A stretch of DNA of 64,000 nucleotides from Pseudomonas sp. FP2196 (GCF_030687715.1 NZ_CP117445.1:5790501-5854500), one strand, 5' to 3'; counted from the stretch's first letter, positions 10,345-19,038 are shown. The notes: generated from the sequence alone by a model not told the origin. Numbers and translations: made by a program.

Positions 10345-10471
10345 TGTGGCGAGGGGATTTATCCCCGATGGTTGGCGAAGCCAACCCAGAACCTGCATTC
10401 AAGATGTATTTGATACAGCTCGAATCTTGGGGCCGCTGCGCGACCCATCGGGGGTAAATCCCCTCGCCACA
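10345..10471. repeat. REP inverted pair (REPIN), family with GGCGAGGGGATTTATCCCC core
   Basis: The left arm 10345-10371 and right arm 10445-10471 are near-perfect reverse complements around TGGCGAGGGGATTTATCCCC; the right arm carries GGTAAATCC in place of GATAAATCC. It lies in the 260-base gap between pilI and pilJ, inside what is elsewhere one operon. I see no gene in this gap. The same family recurs at 23269-23392. Confidence 0.85.
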
Positions 10472-10539
10472 GGTTTCCTTCGCCACAGAACCCCACCATC
10501 ACATGGCCCATTCCCACAATGGGTTCTCTGTTGTTGCGT

Positions 10540-11079
10540 TTATATCGCTACGCTCATGAATACCGGGGATTTGGCCAGCGCAAACAAACTGAACACCCGC
10601 CAGTTCTGCTCACGCCGGAAATACCCTTTGACGAACTCGGCTTTGGAACCCTGGCGCTTGCTGATCGACAACGGTTCAAAGCTGTCTTGCTCGAAATGCT
10701 GCAGGCCGAAGACCTCATCGACCATCAGCCCGGCAAACACGTCGCCATGTTCCACCACCAATACCCGCCGCTGCTTGCGAAGCGGTGAAAGCTCATGCCC
10801 GAAGAAACCGCACAGATCCATGATCGGCAGCAGCCGCCCACGCAGGTTAGCCACCCCTTTGACCCAGGGCTTGACCCCAGGCAACTGAGTGCAGCGCGGT
10901 TCGTGCAGCACTTCGCTGACTTCGCCCATCGGCGCGACATACCAGTGTTCGCCGAGGCGAAAACCGATACCGCTCCAGCGATCCTGACGCGCCGGTTGCG
11001 ATGGCAGGTCGGCCGCGAGCAAGCGGCAGCGCTGGTCAATCTGCCAGAGCAGTTCGAACGCGGTCAGCGATTCACTCAT
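10540..11079 (-). CDS. pilI: CheW-like chemotaxis adaptor protein PilI
   Basis: A 179-residue single-domain CheW homologue, close to the 178 residues of P. aeruginosa PilI. Start ATG 11079 (MSESLTAFELLWQIDQRCR) lies 10 bases after the pilH stop; the upstream in-frame start would overlap pilH. Conserved stretches are WSGIGFRLGEHWYVAPMGEV, CTQLPGVKPWVKGVANLRG, LLPIMDLCGFFG and RRVLVVEHGDVFAGLMVDEV. PilI couples the PilJ receptor to the ChpA kinase in the inner-membrane chemosensory array governing twitching motility. Confidence 0.92.
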   Translation of the reverse strand: MSESLTAFELLWQIDQRCRLLAADLPSQPARQDRWSGIGFRLGEHWYVAPMGEVSEVLHEPRCTQLPGVKPWVKGVANLRGRLLPIMDLCGFFGHELSPLRKQRRVLVVEHGDVFAGLMVDEVFGLQHFEQDSFEPLSISKRQGSKAEFVKGYFRREQNWRVFSLFALAKSPVFMSVAI

Positions 11080-11089
11080 GGCCGTGCGA

Positions 11090-11455
11090 TCAACCGGCAA
11101 GCACGTTGTTCAGAGTCTTGATCAGGGTCTCTTCGTCGACCGGTTTGGTCAGGTAGTCCTTGGCGCCCTGGCGAGTGCCCCAGACCTTGTCGGTTTCCTG
11201 ATCCTTGGTGGTGATGATGATCACCGGGATGTGCCCGGTGTCCGGGTCCTTGGTCAACTGACGGGTCGCCTGAAAGCCATTGAGGCCGGGCATGACAATG
11301 TCCATCAGCACCGCGTCGGGTTTTTCCTGACGGGCCAGGGCAACGCCGTCGGCGCCATTTTCGGCTTTCAGCACTTCATGGCCATGCTTTTCCAGCATGC
11401 CGGTCAGTTTGTACATTTCAGTCGGCGAATCATCGACGATCAGGATACGTGCCAT
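11090..11455 (-). CDS. pilH: Type IV pilus response regulator PilH
   Basis: A 121-residue stand-alone receiver domain. Start ATG 11455 gives MARILIVDDSPTEMYKL, the usual PilH N-terminus; the longer reading has a non-conserved extension. Acidic pocket DD lies at residues 8-9, the phosphoacceptor aspartate in AVLMDIVMPGLNGF, the switch threonine in PVIIITTKDQ and the lysine in DYLTKPVD. There is no output domain. In the P. aeruginosa system PilH is the CheY-like regulator linked to pilus retraction and to moderating the ChpA phosphate flow. It sits between pilG and pilI as expected. Confidence 0.93.
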   Translation of the reverse strand: MARILIVDDSPTEMYKLTGMLEKHGHEVLKAENGADGVALARQEKPDAVLMDIVMPGLNGFQATRQLTKDPDTGHIPVIIITTKDQETDKVWGTRQGAKDYLTKPVDEETLIKTLNNVLAG

Positions 11456-11515
11456 GGTTTTCCCCATTTTTCTTGTCGACATCCGGCCCGCTGGCCGAGC
11501 GTCACTGTACGTGTC

Positions 11516-11920
11516 TTACTGCGGCAAAGCGGCGGCGAAGCCCGGAACATGGGCCTGAATAGCGCTGAGCAGTTCTTCCTTGCTGAAAGGCTTGGTCAAA
11601 AATTGATCAGAACCGACAATCCGCCCTTTGGCCTTGTCGAACAACCCGTCCCGGGACGACAGCATGATCACGGGCGTTGTCTTGAACGCGCTGTTGTTCT
11701 TGATTAAAGCGCAGGTCTGATAACCATCCAGACGCGGCATCATGATGTCGACAAAGATGATGCCGGGATGGTTGTCGACGATCTTCGCCAATGCGTCGAA
11801 ACCGTCGATCGCCGTGATGACTTCGCACCCCACATTTTTCAACAGGGTTTCGGCGGTGCGGCGAATCGTTTTCGAGTCGTCGATCACCATGACCTTCAAG
11901 GCGCTGGACTGCTGTTCCAT
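11516..11920 (-). CDS. pilG: Type IV pilus response regulator PilG
   Basis: A 134-residue receiver-only protein (P. aeruginosa PilG is about 135). Motifs: VMVIDDSKTIRRTAE with the acidic pair, phosphoacceptor in IIFVDIMMPRLDGY, switch region PVIMLSSRDG and lysine in QFLTKPFSKEEL. PilG is the CheY-like protein that promotes pilus extension and, in P. aeruginosa, raises cAMP. It is the first gene of the pilG-pilH-pilI-pilJ-chpA-chpC run on the minus strand. The 225-base divergent gap to gshB should hold the operon promoter, though I could not pick out a convincing -35/-10 pair. Confidence 0.93.
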   Translation of the reverse strand: MEQQSSALKVMVIDDSKTIRRTAETLLKNVGCEVITAIDGFDALAKIVDNHPGIIFVDIMMPRLDGYQTCALIKNNSAFKTTPVIMLSSRDGLFDKAKGRIVGSDQFLTKPFSKEELLSAIQAHVPGFAAALPQ

Positions 11921-12145
11921 AAGAGGGCTCTACCGTCGCCTTTGCGAATCAAATTGTCCGTTTTGCGATGAGTAATGGCTGGAAACCCTTGATGTTCAAG
12001 GGCCAGCACTGCATGGCAGCCTTTTTAGCACAGTCTCCAGATGCAATCTATCGACGGGTTTTCCCTTGACCGCAAACCCGCCCGGCGCCACTCTGGCGGC
12101 ACTTTTTTCATACCGATCCGGTAGCCAATTTTCGAGGAAAACCCA

Positions 12146-13117
12146 ATGAGCGTTCGCGTCGGGATTGTCATGGACCCTATCGCCAGCATTTCCTATAAAA
12201 AGGATAGCTCGCTGGCCATGCTGCTGGCTGCGCAGAAGCGCGGCTGGGAACTGTTCTATATGGAGCAGCGCGACCTGTATCAGGCCGAAGGTCAGGCACG
12301 GGCGCGGATGAAGCCGCTGCAAGTCTTCGCCAATCCGGAAAAATGGTTCGAACTGGACGCCGAGCAGGACAACCTGCTGAGCGATCTGGATGTGATCCTG
12401 ATGCGCAAGGATCCACCGTTCGACATGGAGTTCGTCTACTCCACCTACCTGCTCGAACAGGCCGAAACCGCCGGCGTGCTGGTAGTCAACAAACCGCAGA
12501 GCCTGCGCGACTGCAATGAAAAGCTGTTCGCCACGCTGTTCCCGCAGTGCACACCGCCGACCATCGTCAGCCGCCGCGCCGACGTGCTGCGCGAGTTCGC
12601 TGCCAAACATGGCGACGTGATCCTCAAGCCGCTGGACGGCATGGGCGGCACCTCGATCTTCCGTCACCGTGCCGGCGATCCGAACCTGTCGGTGATTCTC
12701 GAAACCCTGACGGCCCTCGGCGGCCAGCAGATCATGGGCCAGGCCTACCTGCCGGCGATCAAGGACGGCGACAAACGCATCCTGATGATCGACGGCGAGC
12801 CGGTGGACTACTGCCTGGCGCGGATTCCGGCCCAGGGCGAAACCCGTGGCAACCTCGCGGCCGGTGGTCGGGGTGAAGCGCGTCCACTGACTGACAAGGA
12901 TCGCTGGATCGCCGCTCAGGTCGGCCCGACCTTGCGTGAAAAAGGTCTCCTGTTCGTGGGCCTCGACGTGATCGGCGAGAGTCTGACCGAAATCAACGTC
13001 ACCAGCCCGACCTGCATCCGTGAAATCGACAACGCTTTCGGCACCGACATCGGCGGCATGCTGATGGACGCGATCGACAAGAAGCTGCAAGCCGCCGGCA
13101 AAAAGCCGCAAGCTTGA
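12146..13117 (+). CDS. gshB: Glutathione synthetase
   Basis: An ATP-grasp ligase of 323 residues (usual length about 317). It joins gamma-glutamylcysteine and glycine, using ATP, to make glutathione in the cytoplasm. Family stretches: GIVMDPIASISYKKDSSLAM at the N-terminus, ILMRKDPPFDMEFVY, LVVNKPQSLRDCNEK, the ATP-binding VILKPLDGMGGTSIF, RILMIDGEPVDYCLARIP and the metal-binding EINVTSPTCIREID. ATG 12146 has GAGGA about 8 bases upstream. It is transcribed away from pilG. The next gene, tonB3-like, follows after 107 bases. Confidence 0.96.
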   Translation: MSVRVGIVMDPIASISYKKDSSLAMLLAAQKRGWELFYMEQRDLYQAEGQARARMKPLQVFANPEKWFELDAEQDNLLSDLDVILMRKDPPFDMEFVYSTYLLEQAETAGVLVVNKPQSLRDCNEKLFATLFPQCTPPTIVSRRADVLREFAAKHGDVILKPLDGMGGTSIFRHRAGDPNLSVILETLTALGGQQIMGQAYLPAIKDGDKRILMIDGEPVDYCLARIPAQGETRGNLAAGGRGEARPLTDKDRWIAAQVGPTLREKGLLFVGLDVIGESLTEINVTSPTCIREIDNAFGTDIGGMLMDAIDKKLQAAGKKPQA

Positions 13118-13224
13118 TGTGCGTCACATGCAGTCTGTCGCTTGAAGCGTGAAGCCCAAGGCGTGAAACCAACATTGCGTTATCATGCGCAGCCTCTGAA
13201 AAGCGCGATGTTGGTTTTCTTGTC

Positions 13225-14124
13225 ATGACCCTCCCGTCCGATCTGCCCGCAGAACTCGCCCATCGTGGCGTGCGCCCGGCCGATCGCCTCGGATTTACCC
13301 TGTTTCTCGCAGCGCTGATTCACTTGGCGCTGCTGCTGGGCGTCGGCTTCACCATGGTCGAGCCCAAGCAGATCAGCAAAACCCTGGAAATCACCCTCGC
13401 CACCTTCAAGAGCGAAAAGAAACCCGAGAAGGCTGACTTCCTCGCGCAGGAACATCAGGAAGGCAGCGGTACGCTGGACAAGAAGGCGATCCCGAAGACT
13501 ACCGAGGTCGCGCCGTTCCAGGACAATCAAGTCAAAAAGGTCACCCCGCCGCCAGCCGCGAAGCCGGAAGTACAGGACGCCGCGCCCAAGGCTGCGGTGA
13601 CGACTGTCGCGCCCAAACCGAAAAAAGCCCCGACCAAGAAAGAAGAAACCAGGACCGAGGTCAAACCGACCGTCGACGCGCCTGAGTTCGACAGCTCGCA
13701 GTTGTCCAGCGACATCGCCAGCCTCGAAGCGGAACTGGCCAAGGAACAACAGCTGTACGCCAAGCGCCCGCGCATTCACCGCTTGAGCGCGGCGTCGACC
13801 ATGCGCGACAAGGGCGCCTGGTACAAGGATGACTGGCGCAAGAAGGTCGAGCGCATCGGCAACCTGAATTATCCGGAAGAAGCACGGCGCAAGCAGATCT
13901 ATGGCAATTTGCGCCTGATGGTCTCGATCAACCGCGATGGCTCGCTGTATGAAGTGCTGGTGCTGGAATCGTCGGGCCAGCCGCTGCTGGATCAGGCGGC
14001 GCAGCGCATCGTCCGACTGGCGGCGCCATTTGCACCGTTTACCGGTGATCTGTCGGATATCGACCGACTGGAAATCATCCGCACCTGGAAATTTGCCCGG
14101 GGCGACAAACTCTCCAGCAATTAA
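13225..14124 (+). CDS. tonB3: TonB-family energy transducer, TonB3-like
   Basis: 299 residues. An N-terminal membrane anchor at about residues 22-45 (LGFTLFLAALIHLALLLGVG) is followed by a lysine-, proline- and glutamate-rich periplasmic linker to about residue 150, a coiled stretch, and a C-terminal TonB domain from about 215 (LNYPEEARRKQIYGNLRL, then IRTWKFAR). TonB proteins pass proton-motive energy to outer-membrane partners. Its place between gshB and algH matches P. aeruginosa tonB3 (PA0406), reported to affect twitching motility and pilus assembly rather than iron uptake. That fits the nearby pil genes. There is no exbB or exbD next to it. Confidence 0.8.
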   Translation: MTLPSDLPAELAHRGVRPADRLGFTLFLAALIHLALLLGVGFTMVEPKQISKTLEITLATFKSEKKPEKADFLAQEHQEGSGTLDKKAIPKTTEVAPFQDNQVKKVTPPPAAKPEVQDAAPKAAVTTVAPKPKKAPTKKEETRTEVKPTVDAPEFDSSQLSSDIASLEAELAKEQQLYAKRPRIHRLSAASTMRDKGAWYKDDWRKKVERIGNLNYPEEARRKQIYGNLRLMVSINRDGSLYEVLVLESSGQPLLDQAAQRIVRLAAPFAPFTGDLSDIDRLEIIRTWKFARGDKLSSN

Positions 14125-14134
14125 GGGCAAGATC

Positions 14135-14210
14135 AAAAGATCGCAGCCTTCGGCAGCTCCTACATTGGCCTGCATTCACATGTAGGAGCTGCCGAAGGCT
14201 GCGATCTTTT
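14135..14210. repeat. REP inverted pair (REPIN), family with AAAGATCGCAGCC...GCAGCTCCTAC arms
   Basis: Perfect 30-base arms at 14135-14164 (AAAAGATCGCAGCCTTCGGC...) and 14181-14210, separated by 16 bases. It begins 10 bases after the tonB3-like stop and could act as its transcript end. It is the cleanest copy in this window of a family also found at 18176, 19668, 27895, 31051 and 62462. Confidence 0.9.
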
Positions 14211-14258
14211 GGCGGCTTCAGCTTGTCAGTTCGCCCCCCGAACGCCACACTAGCGCAC

Positions 14259-14831
14259 ATGAAAAACGTCAGCCCCAGCTACCTCAAGCATCACTTCCTG
14301 ATCGCCATGCCACACATGGCCGACCCGAACTTTGCCCACACCTTGACCTACATCGTCGAGCACACGGCCAATGGCGCCATGGGGATCGTGGTCAACAGGC
14401 CGCAAGAGCTGAATCTGGCTGACATCCTCGAGCAATTGCGCCCGGACATCGATCCGCCGGGCCTCTGCCAGCATGTGCCGATCTTCATCGGCGGCCCGGT
14501 GCAAACCGATCGCGGCTTTGTCCTGCACCCGGCGGGCAAGACCTTCCAGGCCACCGCCCAGCTTGACGGCGACCTGGCCTTGTCCACCTCGCAGGACGTG
14601 CTGTTCGCCATCGCTGACGGCGTGGGCCCGGCAAAAAGCCTGATCGCCCTCGGTTACGCTGGCTGGGAAGCCGGGCAACTGGAAGCCGAAATGGCTGACA
14701 ACGCCTGGCTGACTTGCCCGTATGACGCCGATATCCTGTTCAACACCAGCAGCGAATTGCGTCTGGACGCGGCCGCCCGGCACTTGGGGATCGACCTCAA
14801 CCTGCTGACCAGCCAGGCAGGGCACGCCTGA
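14259..14831 (+). CDS. algH: UPF0301 / YqgE family protein AlgH
   Basis: 190 residues, near the 189 of P. aeruginosa AlgH. ATG 14259 (MKNVSPSYLKHHFLIAMPHM) is chosen because the conserved family N-terminus begins there; upstream in-frame codons lie in the REP region. Family signatures: NFAHTLTYIVEHTANGAMGIVVNRP, IFIGGPVQTDRGFVLH, ALGYAGWEAGQLE and WLTCPYDADILF. The gene was named for an effect on alginate production, but its molecular function is unsettled. It overlaps ruvX by one base (TGATG), a pairing conserved across gammaproteobacteria. Confidence 0.93.
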   Translation: MKNVSPSYLKHHFLIAMPHMADPNFAHTLTYIVEHTANGAMGIVVNRPQELNLADILEQLRPDIDPPGLCQHVPIFIGGPVQTDRGFVLHPAGKTFQATAQLDGDLALSTSQDVLFAIADGVGPAKSLIALGYAGWEAGQLEAEMADNAWLTCPYDADILFNTSSELRLDAAARHLGIDLNLLTSQAGHA

Positions 14832-15268
14832 TGGCCCTGCGCCTGATTCTCGGCTTCGACTACGGCACCAAACAGATCGGCGTTGCCGTCGGCCAGGTGA
14901 TCACCGGCCAGGCCCGCGAACTCTGCACCCTCAAAGCGCAGAACGGCGTGCCCGACTGGAACCAGGTCGAAGCGCTTATAAAAGAATGGAAACCCGACGC
15001 CGTCGTCGTCGGCCTGCCGCTGAACATGGACGGCACGCCCAGCGAAATGTGCCTGCGCGCCGAGAAGTTCGCCCGTCGTCTCAACGGCCGCTTCAACGTG
15101 CCTTTCTATACCCACGACGAACGCCTGACCACTTTCGAAGCCAAGGGCGAGCGTCTGGTACGTGGCGGCCAGAAAGGCAGTTACCGCGACAACCCGGTGG
15201 ACGCCATCGCCGCCGCTCTGCTGTTGCAGGGCTGGCTCGACGAAAACACCGCACTATTTGAATCCTGA
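14831..15268 (+). CDS. ruvX: Putative pre-16S rRNA nuclease (RuvX/YqgF Holliday-junction resolvase fold)
   Basis: 145 residues with an RNase H-like fold. The N-terminal LGFDYGTKQIGVAVG carries the first catalytic aspartate; VVVGLPLNMDGTPSEM and the C-terminal DERLTT plus DAIAAALLLQGWLD complete the acidic site. In E. coli this family is linked to 5' end maturation of 16S rRNA and was also proposed to be a Holliday-junction resolvase. Its start overlaps the algH stop. A hairpin terminator follows at 15284. Confidence 0.93.
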   Translation: MALRLILGFDYGTKQIGVAVGQVITGQARELCTLKAQNGVPDWNQVEALIKEWKPDAVVVGLPLNMDGTPSEMCLRAEKFARRLNGRFNVPFYTHDERLTTFEAKGERLVRGGQKGSYRDNPVDAIAAALLLQGWLDENTALFES

Positions 15269-15283
15269 CTGCATTTAATTCTG

Positions 15284-15308
15284 AAAAGCGCTACGGCGCT
15301 TTTCTTTT
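15284..15308 (+). terminator. Rho-independent terminator after ruvX
   Basis: AAAAGCGC (15284-15291), a four-base loop TACG, GCGCTTTT (15296-15303), then CTTTT. The stem ends in a T-rich tract 16 bases past the ruvX stop, separating algH-ruvX from pyrR. Confidence 0.75.
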
Positions 15309-15365
15309 GGCTAAATCCCCAGCCATGTCCGGCAGGACGCGGCACGGGTCGAAGAAGGAGCAACC

Positions 15366-15872
15366 ATGAGCCTGCCCAATCCCGCCGATCTGATCAGCCA
15401 GATGGCGACACGCCTCCAGGCGCACCTTGCACAGCGTGATATCCGCGAACCGCGTTACATCGGCATCCGCACCGGCGGTATCTGGGTCGCGCAAGCCTTG
15501 CTCAAGGAACTGGGCAGCGACGCGCCGCTGGGCACGCTGGATGTTTCCTTCTACCGCGACGACTTCAGCCAGAACGGCCTGCACCCGCAAGTGCGCCCGT
15601 CCGCCCTGCCCTTCGAGATCGAAGGCCAGCATCTGGTGCTGATCGACGACGTACTGATGAGCGGCCGTACCATCCGCGCCGCCATGAACGAACTGTTCGA
15701 CTACGGCCGCCCGGCCAGCGTGACGCTGGTCTGCCTGCTCGACCTGGATGCCGGCGAGTTGCCGATCCGCCCGAACGTGGTGGGCGCGACCCTGTCGCTG
15801 GCCGCCCACGAGCGCGTGAAGCTGTCCGGCCCCGAGCCGCTGACGCTCGAACTGCAAGACTTTGCCCTTTAA
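15366..15872 (+). CDS. pyrR: Pyrimidine operon regulator / uracil phosphoribosyltransferase-like protein PyrR
   Basis: 168 residues of the type I phosphoribosyltransferase fold. The PRPP-binding loop is [18 protein letters not shown] near residues 94-111, and [12 protein letters not shown] provides the phosphate loop. The start ATG 15366 has GAAGGAG about 8 bases upstream. In Bacillus PyrR binds mRNA to attenuate pyr genes; in Pseudomonas it heads the pyrR-pyrB-pyrC' cluster, and its mode of control is less clear. No obvious anti-terminator structure is seen in the 26 bases between pyrR and pyrB. Confidence 0.93.
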   Translation: MSLPNPADLISQMATRLQAHLAQRDIREPRYIGIRTGGIWVAQALLKELGSDAPLGTLDVSFYRDDFSQNGLHPQVRPSALPFEIEGQHLVLIDDVLMSGRTIRAAMNELFDYGRPASVTLVCLLDLDAGELPIRPNVVGATLSLAAHERVKLSGPEPLTLELQDFAL

Positions 15873-15898
15873 TCCGCCCTATTGAGAGTCCCCTCGCG

Positions 15899-16903
15899 AT
15901 GACGCCTCTAGATACCAAGCGCCCGCTGCAGCTCAATGATCAGGGCCAGCTGCGCCACTTCCTCTCGCTCGACGGCCTGCGCCGCGAGTTGCTGACGGAA
16001 ATCCTCGACACTGCCGACTCGTTCCTCGAAGTCGGTGCCCGGGCCGTGAAGAAAGTCCCGTTGCTGCGCGGCAAGACCGTGTGCAACGTGTTCTTCGAAA
16101 ACTCCACGCGCACCCGCACCACCTTCGAACTGGCGGCCCAGCGGCTGTCGGCGGACGTGATCACCCTCAACGTGTCGACCTCGTCGGCGAGTAAAGGTGA
16201 AACGCTGCTCGACACCCTGCGCAACCTTGAAGCCATGGCCGCCGACATGTTCGTCGTGCGCCACGGTGATTCCGGCGCCGCGCACTTCATCGCCGAGCAC
16301 GTCTGTCCGCAAGTGGCGATCATCAACGGCGGCGACGGCCGTCACGCGCACCCGACGCAGGGCATGCTCGACATGCTGACAATCCGTCGGCACAAGGGCG
16401 GTTTCGAAAACCTCTCGGTGGCCATCGTCGGCGACATCCTGCACTCGCGGGTCGCGCGCTCAAACATGCTCGCCCTGAAAACCCTCGGCTGCCCGGACAT
16501 CCGCGTGATCGCGCCGAAGACGCTGCTGCCGATCGGCATCGAGCAGTACGGCGTGAAGGTCTACACCGACATGACCGAAGGCCTGAAAGACGTCGACGTG
16601 GTGATCATGCTGCGCCTGCAGCGTGAACGCATGACCGGCGGCCTGCTGCCGAGCGAAGGTGAGTTCTACCGCCTGTTCGGCCTGACCACCGCGCGTCTGG
16701 CCGGGGCCAAGCCCGATTGCATCGTCATGCACCCGGGCCCGATCAACCGTGGCGTGGAAATCGAGTCGGCGGTGGCCGACGGCCCGCACTCGGTGATCCT
16801 CAATCAGGTCACCTACGGCATCGCGATTCGTATGGCTGTGTTGTCCATGGCCATGAGCGGGCAGACTGCCCAGCGCCAATTCGAGCAGGAGAACGCCCAG
16901 TGA
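15899..16903 (+). CDS. pyrB: Aspartate carbamoyltransferase catalytic subunit
   Basis: 334 residues. It catalyses carbamoyl phosphate + aspartate to N-carbamoylaspartate, the committed step of pyrimidine synthesis. The carbamoyl-phosphate loop [15 protein letters not shown] is near residue 72, followed by [16 protein letters not shown] (usual HPTQ motif) and [12 protein letters not shown] near the C-terminus. This is the long class typical of Pseudomonas, which assembles with the dihydroorotase-like PyrC' rather than with PyrI. The stop overlaps the GTG start of pyrC' (GTGA), which fits co-production of complex partners. Confidence 0.96.
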   Translation: MTPLDTKRPLQLNDQGQLRHFLSLDGLRRELLTEILDTADSFLEVGARAVKKVPLLRGKTVCNVFFENSTRTRTTFELAAQRLSADVITLNVSTSSASKGETLLDTLRNLEAMAADMFVVRHGDSGAAHFIAEHVCPQVAIINGGDGRHAHPTQGMLDMLTIRRHKGGFENLSVAIVGDILHSRVARSNMLALKTLGCPDIRVIAPKTLLPIGIEQYGVKVYTDMTEGLKDVDVVIMLRLQRERMTGGLLPSEGEFYRLFGLTTARLAGAKPDCIVMHPGPINRGVEIESAVADGPHSVILNQVTYGIAIRMAVLSMAMSGQTAQRQFEQENAQ

Positions 16904-18171
16904 AGCTCAGCATTCTCGGCGCCCGCGTCATCGATCCAAGCAGCGGCCTGGATCAAATCACCGACATTCACGTTGAAGCCTGCAAAATCGTCGCCCTCGG
17001 CGCGGCACCGGCCGGTTTCAGCGCAGTCGAAACCATCGACGCCACTGGCCTTGTAGCCGCTCCGGGGCTGGTCGATCTGAACGTTGCCCTGCGCGAACCG
17101 GGTTACAGCCGCAAAGGCTCGATTGCCAGCGAGACTCGCGCGGCAGCGGCCGGTGGCGTGACCAGCCTGTGCTGCCCGCCAAAAACCAAACCGGTGCTCG
17201 ACACCTCCGCCGTGGCCGAACTGATCCTCGACCGCGCCCGCGAGGCCGGCAACACCAAGGTGTTCCCGATTGGCGCACTGAGCAAAGGTCTGGACGGTGA
17301 GCAACTGGCCGAACTGGTTGCGCTGCGTGACGCTGGTTGCGTGGCGTTCGGCAACGGTCTGGAGAGTTTCCGCAACACCCGCACCCTGTGCCGGGCATTG
17401 GACTATGCGGCGACGTTCGACCTGACCGTGATCTTCAACTCGCAGGATCACGATCTCGCCGAAGGTGGCCTGGCCCACGAAGGCGCTGTCGCCAGTTTCC
17501 TCGGGTTGCCAGGGATTCCGGAAACCGCTGAAACCGTGGCGCTGGCCCGTGATCTGCTGCTGGTGGAGCAAACCGGCGTACGCGCGCACTTCAGCCAGTT
17601 GACCAGCGCTCGCGGCGTGGCCCTGATCGCTCAGGCACAGGCCCGTGGTCTGAAGGTGACGGCGGATGTCGCCCTGTACCAACTGATCCTGACCGACGAA
17701 GCGCTGATCGACTTCAGCAGCCTCTATCACGTCCAGCCACCACTGCGCACTCGCGCGGATCGCGATGCCCTGCGCGAAGCCGTGAAGTCCGGCGTGGTCT
17801 CGGCGATTTCCAGCCATCACCAGCCCCACGAGCGTGATGCCAAACTGGCACCGTTCGGCGCGACCGAGCCGGGCATCAGCAGTGTTGAACTGTTGCTGCC
17901 ACTGGCGATGACGCTGGTAGAGGATGGTCTGCTCGATCTGCCGACACTGCTGGCGCGCCTGAGTGCAGGCCCGGCCGAGGCATTGCGCCTGCCGGCGGGC
18001 AAACTGGCGGTGGGGGGTGCGGCGGATATCGTGCTGTTCGATCCGAAGGCATCCACCGTGGCCGGTGAAGGTTGGCTGTCGAAGGGTGAGAACTGCCCGT
18101 TCCTTGGGCACAGCCTGCCGGGTGTGGTTCGTTACACCCTGGTGGATGGGCGGATCAGCCACCAGGCCTAA
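16900..18171 (+). CDS. pyrC': Dihydroorotase-like protein PyrC' (non-catalytic partner of aspartate carbamoyltransferase)
   Basis: 423 residues from GTG 16900 ([18 protein letters not shown]), matching the 423 of known Pseudomonas PyrC'. The start overlaps the pyrB stop by four bases; longer readings run inside pyrB. It has the amidohydrolase fold, but the metal-binding His-x-His after strand 1 is replaced: [14 protein letters not shown] has Asn61 and Ala63 where active enzymes have two histidines. The usual DHAPH near the C-terminus reads SHHQPH. So it should not bind zinc or hydrolyse dihydroorotate. In P. putida and P. aeruginosa such a protein is needed to form active ATCase dodecamers. 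The working dihydroorotase must be encoded elsewhere. Confidence 0.92.
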   Translation: MKLSILGARVIDPSSGLDQITDIHVEACKIVALGAAPAGFSAVETIDATGLVAAPGLVDLNVALREPGYSRKGSIASETRAAAAGGVTSLCCPPKTKPVLDTSAVAELILDRAREAGNTKVFPIGALSKGLDGEQLAELVALRDAGCVAFGNGLESFRNTRTLCRALDYAATFDLTVIFNSQDHDLAEGGLAHEGAVASFLGLPGIPETAETVALARDLLLVEQTGVRAHFSQLTSARGVALIAQAQARGLKVTADVALYQLILTDEALIDFSSLYHVQPPLRTRADRDALREAVKSGVVSAISSHHQPHERDAKLAPFGATEPGISSVELLLPLAMTLVEDGLLDLPTLLARLSAGPAEALRLPAGKLAVGGAADIVLFDPKASTVAGEGWLSKGENCPFLGHSLPGVVRYTLVDGRISHQA

Positions 18172-18175
18172 AAGC

Positions 18176-18253
18176 AAAAGATCGCAGCCTGCTGCAGCGT
18201 CTACAATGGAATGCGTTCCAACTTGTAGGAGCTGCCGCAGGCTGCGATCTTTT
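18176..18253. repeat. REP inverted pair (REPIN), AAAGATCGCAG family, degenerate left arm
   Basis: The left arm 18176-18205 (AAAAGATCGCAGCCTGCTGC...) and right arm 18223-18253 pair imperfectly: the left arm carries GCAGCGTCTACA where the right arm would require GCAGCTCCTACA. It starts 4 bases after the pyrC' stop. Confidence 0.85.
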
Positions 18254-18274
18254 GATCTTCACTCAGCGTTGCCC

Positions 18275-18353
18275 CAATCGCCAGCAAGCTGGCTCCCACA
18301 TTGGATCGGTGAACGACACAAATCCCCTGTGGGAGCTGGCCTTGCCAGCAATG
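18275..18353. repeat. REP inverted pair (REPIN), GGCAAGCCAGCTCCCAC family, degenerate
   Basis: The left arm is around 18275-18302 (ATCGCCAGCAAGCTGGCTCC...) and the right arm around 18326-18353 (CTGTGGGAGCTGGCCTTGCC...), with several mismatches. It fills the rest of the convergent gap between pyrC' and the TM2 gene, ending 3 bases before the latter's stop. Confidence 0.75.
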
Positions 18354-18355
18354 GC

Positions 18356-18790
18356 TTACTGAAAGGCGCCGCGATTCTGCATATTGCGCACCGACACCTG
18401 ATCATTCAGCGTCCAGAAGTCATACAGCACACCAATAAAGAACAACCCGCCAGTCAGCAGATAGACCAACCCGCTGATCCACTTCCCTTGGTACATCCGG
18501 TGCACACCGAAAACCCCAAGGAACGTCAGCAGAATCCACGCCACGTTGTACTCAATCGGTCCATCGGCAAACCGCAGATCCGCTTCGCGATCCATCGCCG
18601 GGATCAGAAACACGTCGATCAGCCAGCCAATTCCCAGCAAACCGAAGGTGAAGAACCAGATCGTCCCGGTCACTGGCTTGCCGTAATAAAAGCGGTGGGC
18701 GCCGGTAAATCCGAAGATCCACAGCAGGTAACCGATGAGTTTGCTGTGGGTGTCTTTTTCCTTCACACGGGGTAGCTGATAGCTGTTCAT
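18356..18790 (-). CDS. TM2 domain-containing membrane protein
   Basis: 144 residues with four predicted membrane segments forming two TM2-like hairpins: residues about 18-60 (LIGYLLWIFGFTGAHRFYYG, then IWFFTFGLLGIGWLIDVFLI) and about 82-125 (WILLTFLGVFGVHRMYQGKW, then LLTGGLFFIGVLYDFW). Each hairpin carries the family's G-x-H-R-x-Y motif. Function is unknown; TM2 proteins sit in the inner membrane. It is transcribed alone, divergent from the NlpC/P60 gene. The 248-base gap between them (18791-19038) shows no other gene or clear promoter. Confidence 0.8.
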   Translation of the reverse strand: MNSYQLPRVKEKDTHSKLIGYLLWIFGFTGAHRFYYGKPVTGTIWFFTFGLLGIGWLIDVFLIPAMDREADLRFADGPIEYNVAWILLTFLGVFGVHRMYQGKWISGLVYLLTGGLFFIGVLYDFWTLNDQVSVRNMQNRGAFQ

Positions 18791-19038
18791 GAAGACCTCG
18801 ATTCACTCGATAGATAAATATTCTTGAATTCTTTGTGACTTTTTTACAGGTAGCCGACGTATGGCAAATGTTACCGTTGCCACCGTCAAAGCCTTATAGC
18901 ACCGGACTTCTGTCAGACAATCGCGTCAATTTGCCGCTTATTTGGTTCCGTTGCCTGCCGATTGAATCGACCAACGGACTCGGAAGGGACAAAAAAGCTG
19001 TTATAAAGTTGCGCGCTACCACTTAAGAGCCACGCCTA

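Noticed and set aside
11996..13111. 371-codon open frame on the minus strand opposite gshB
   Set aside because: Complete shadow of gshB; His/Gln/Arg-rich without domains.
14135..14210. Repeated hairpins considered as a CRISPR array
   Set aside because: Copies are single inverted pairs scattered between genes, without regular spacing, unique spacers or cas genes; they are REP elements.
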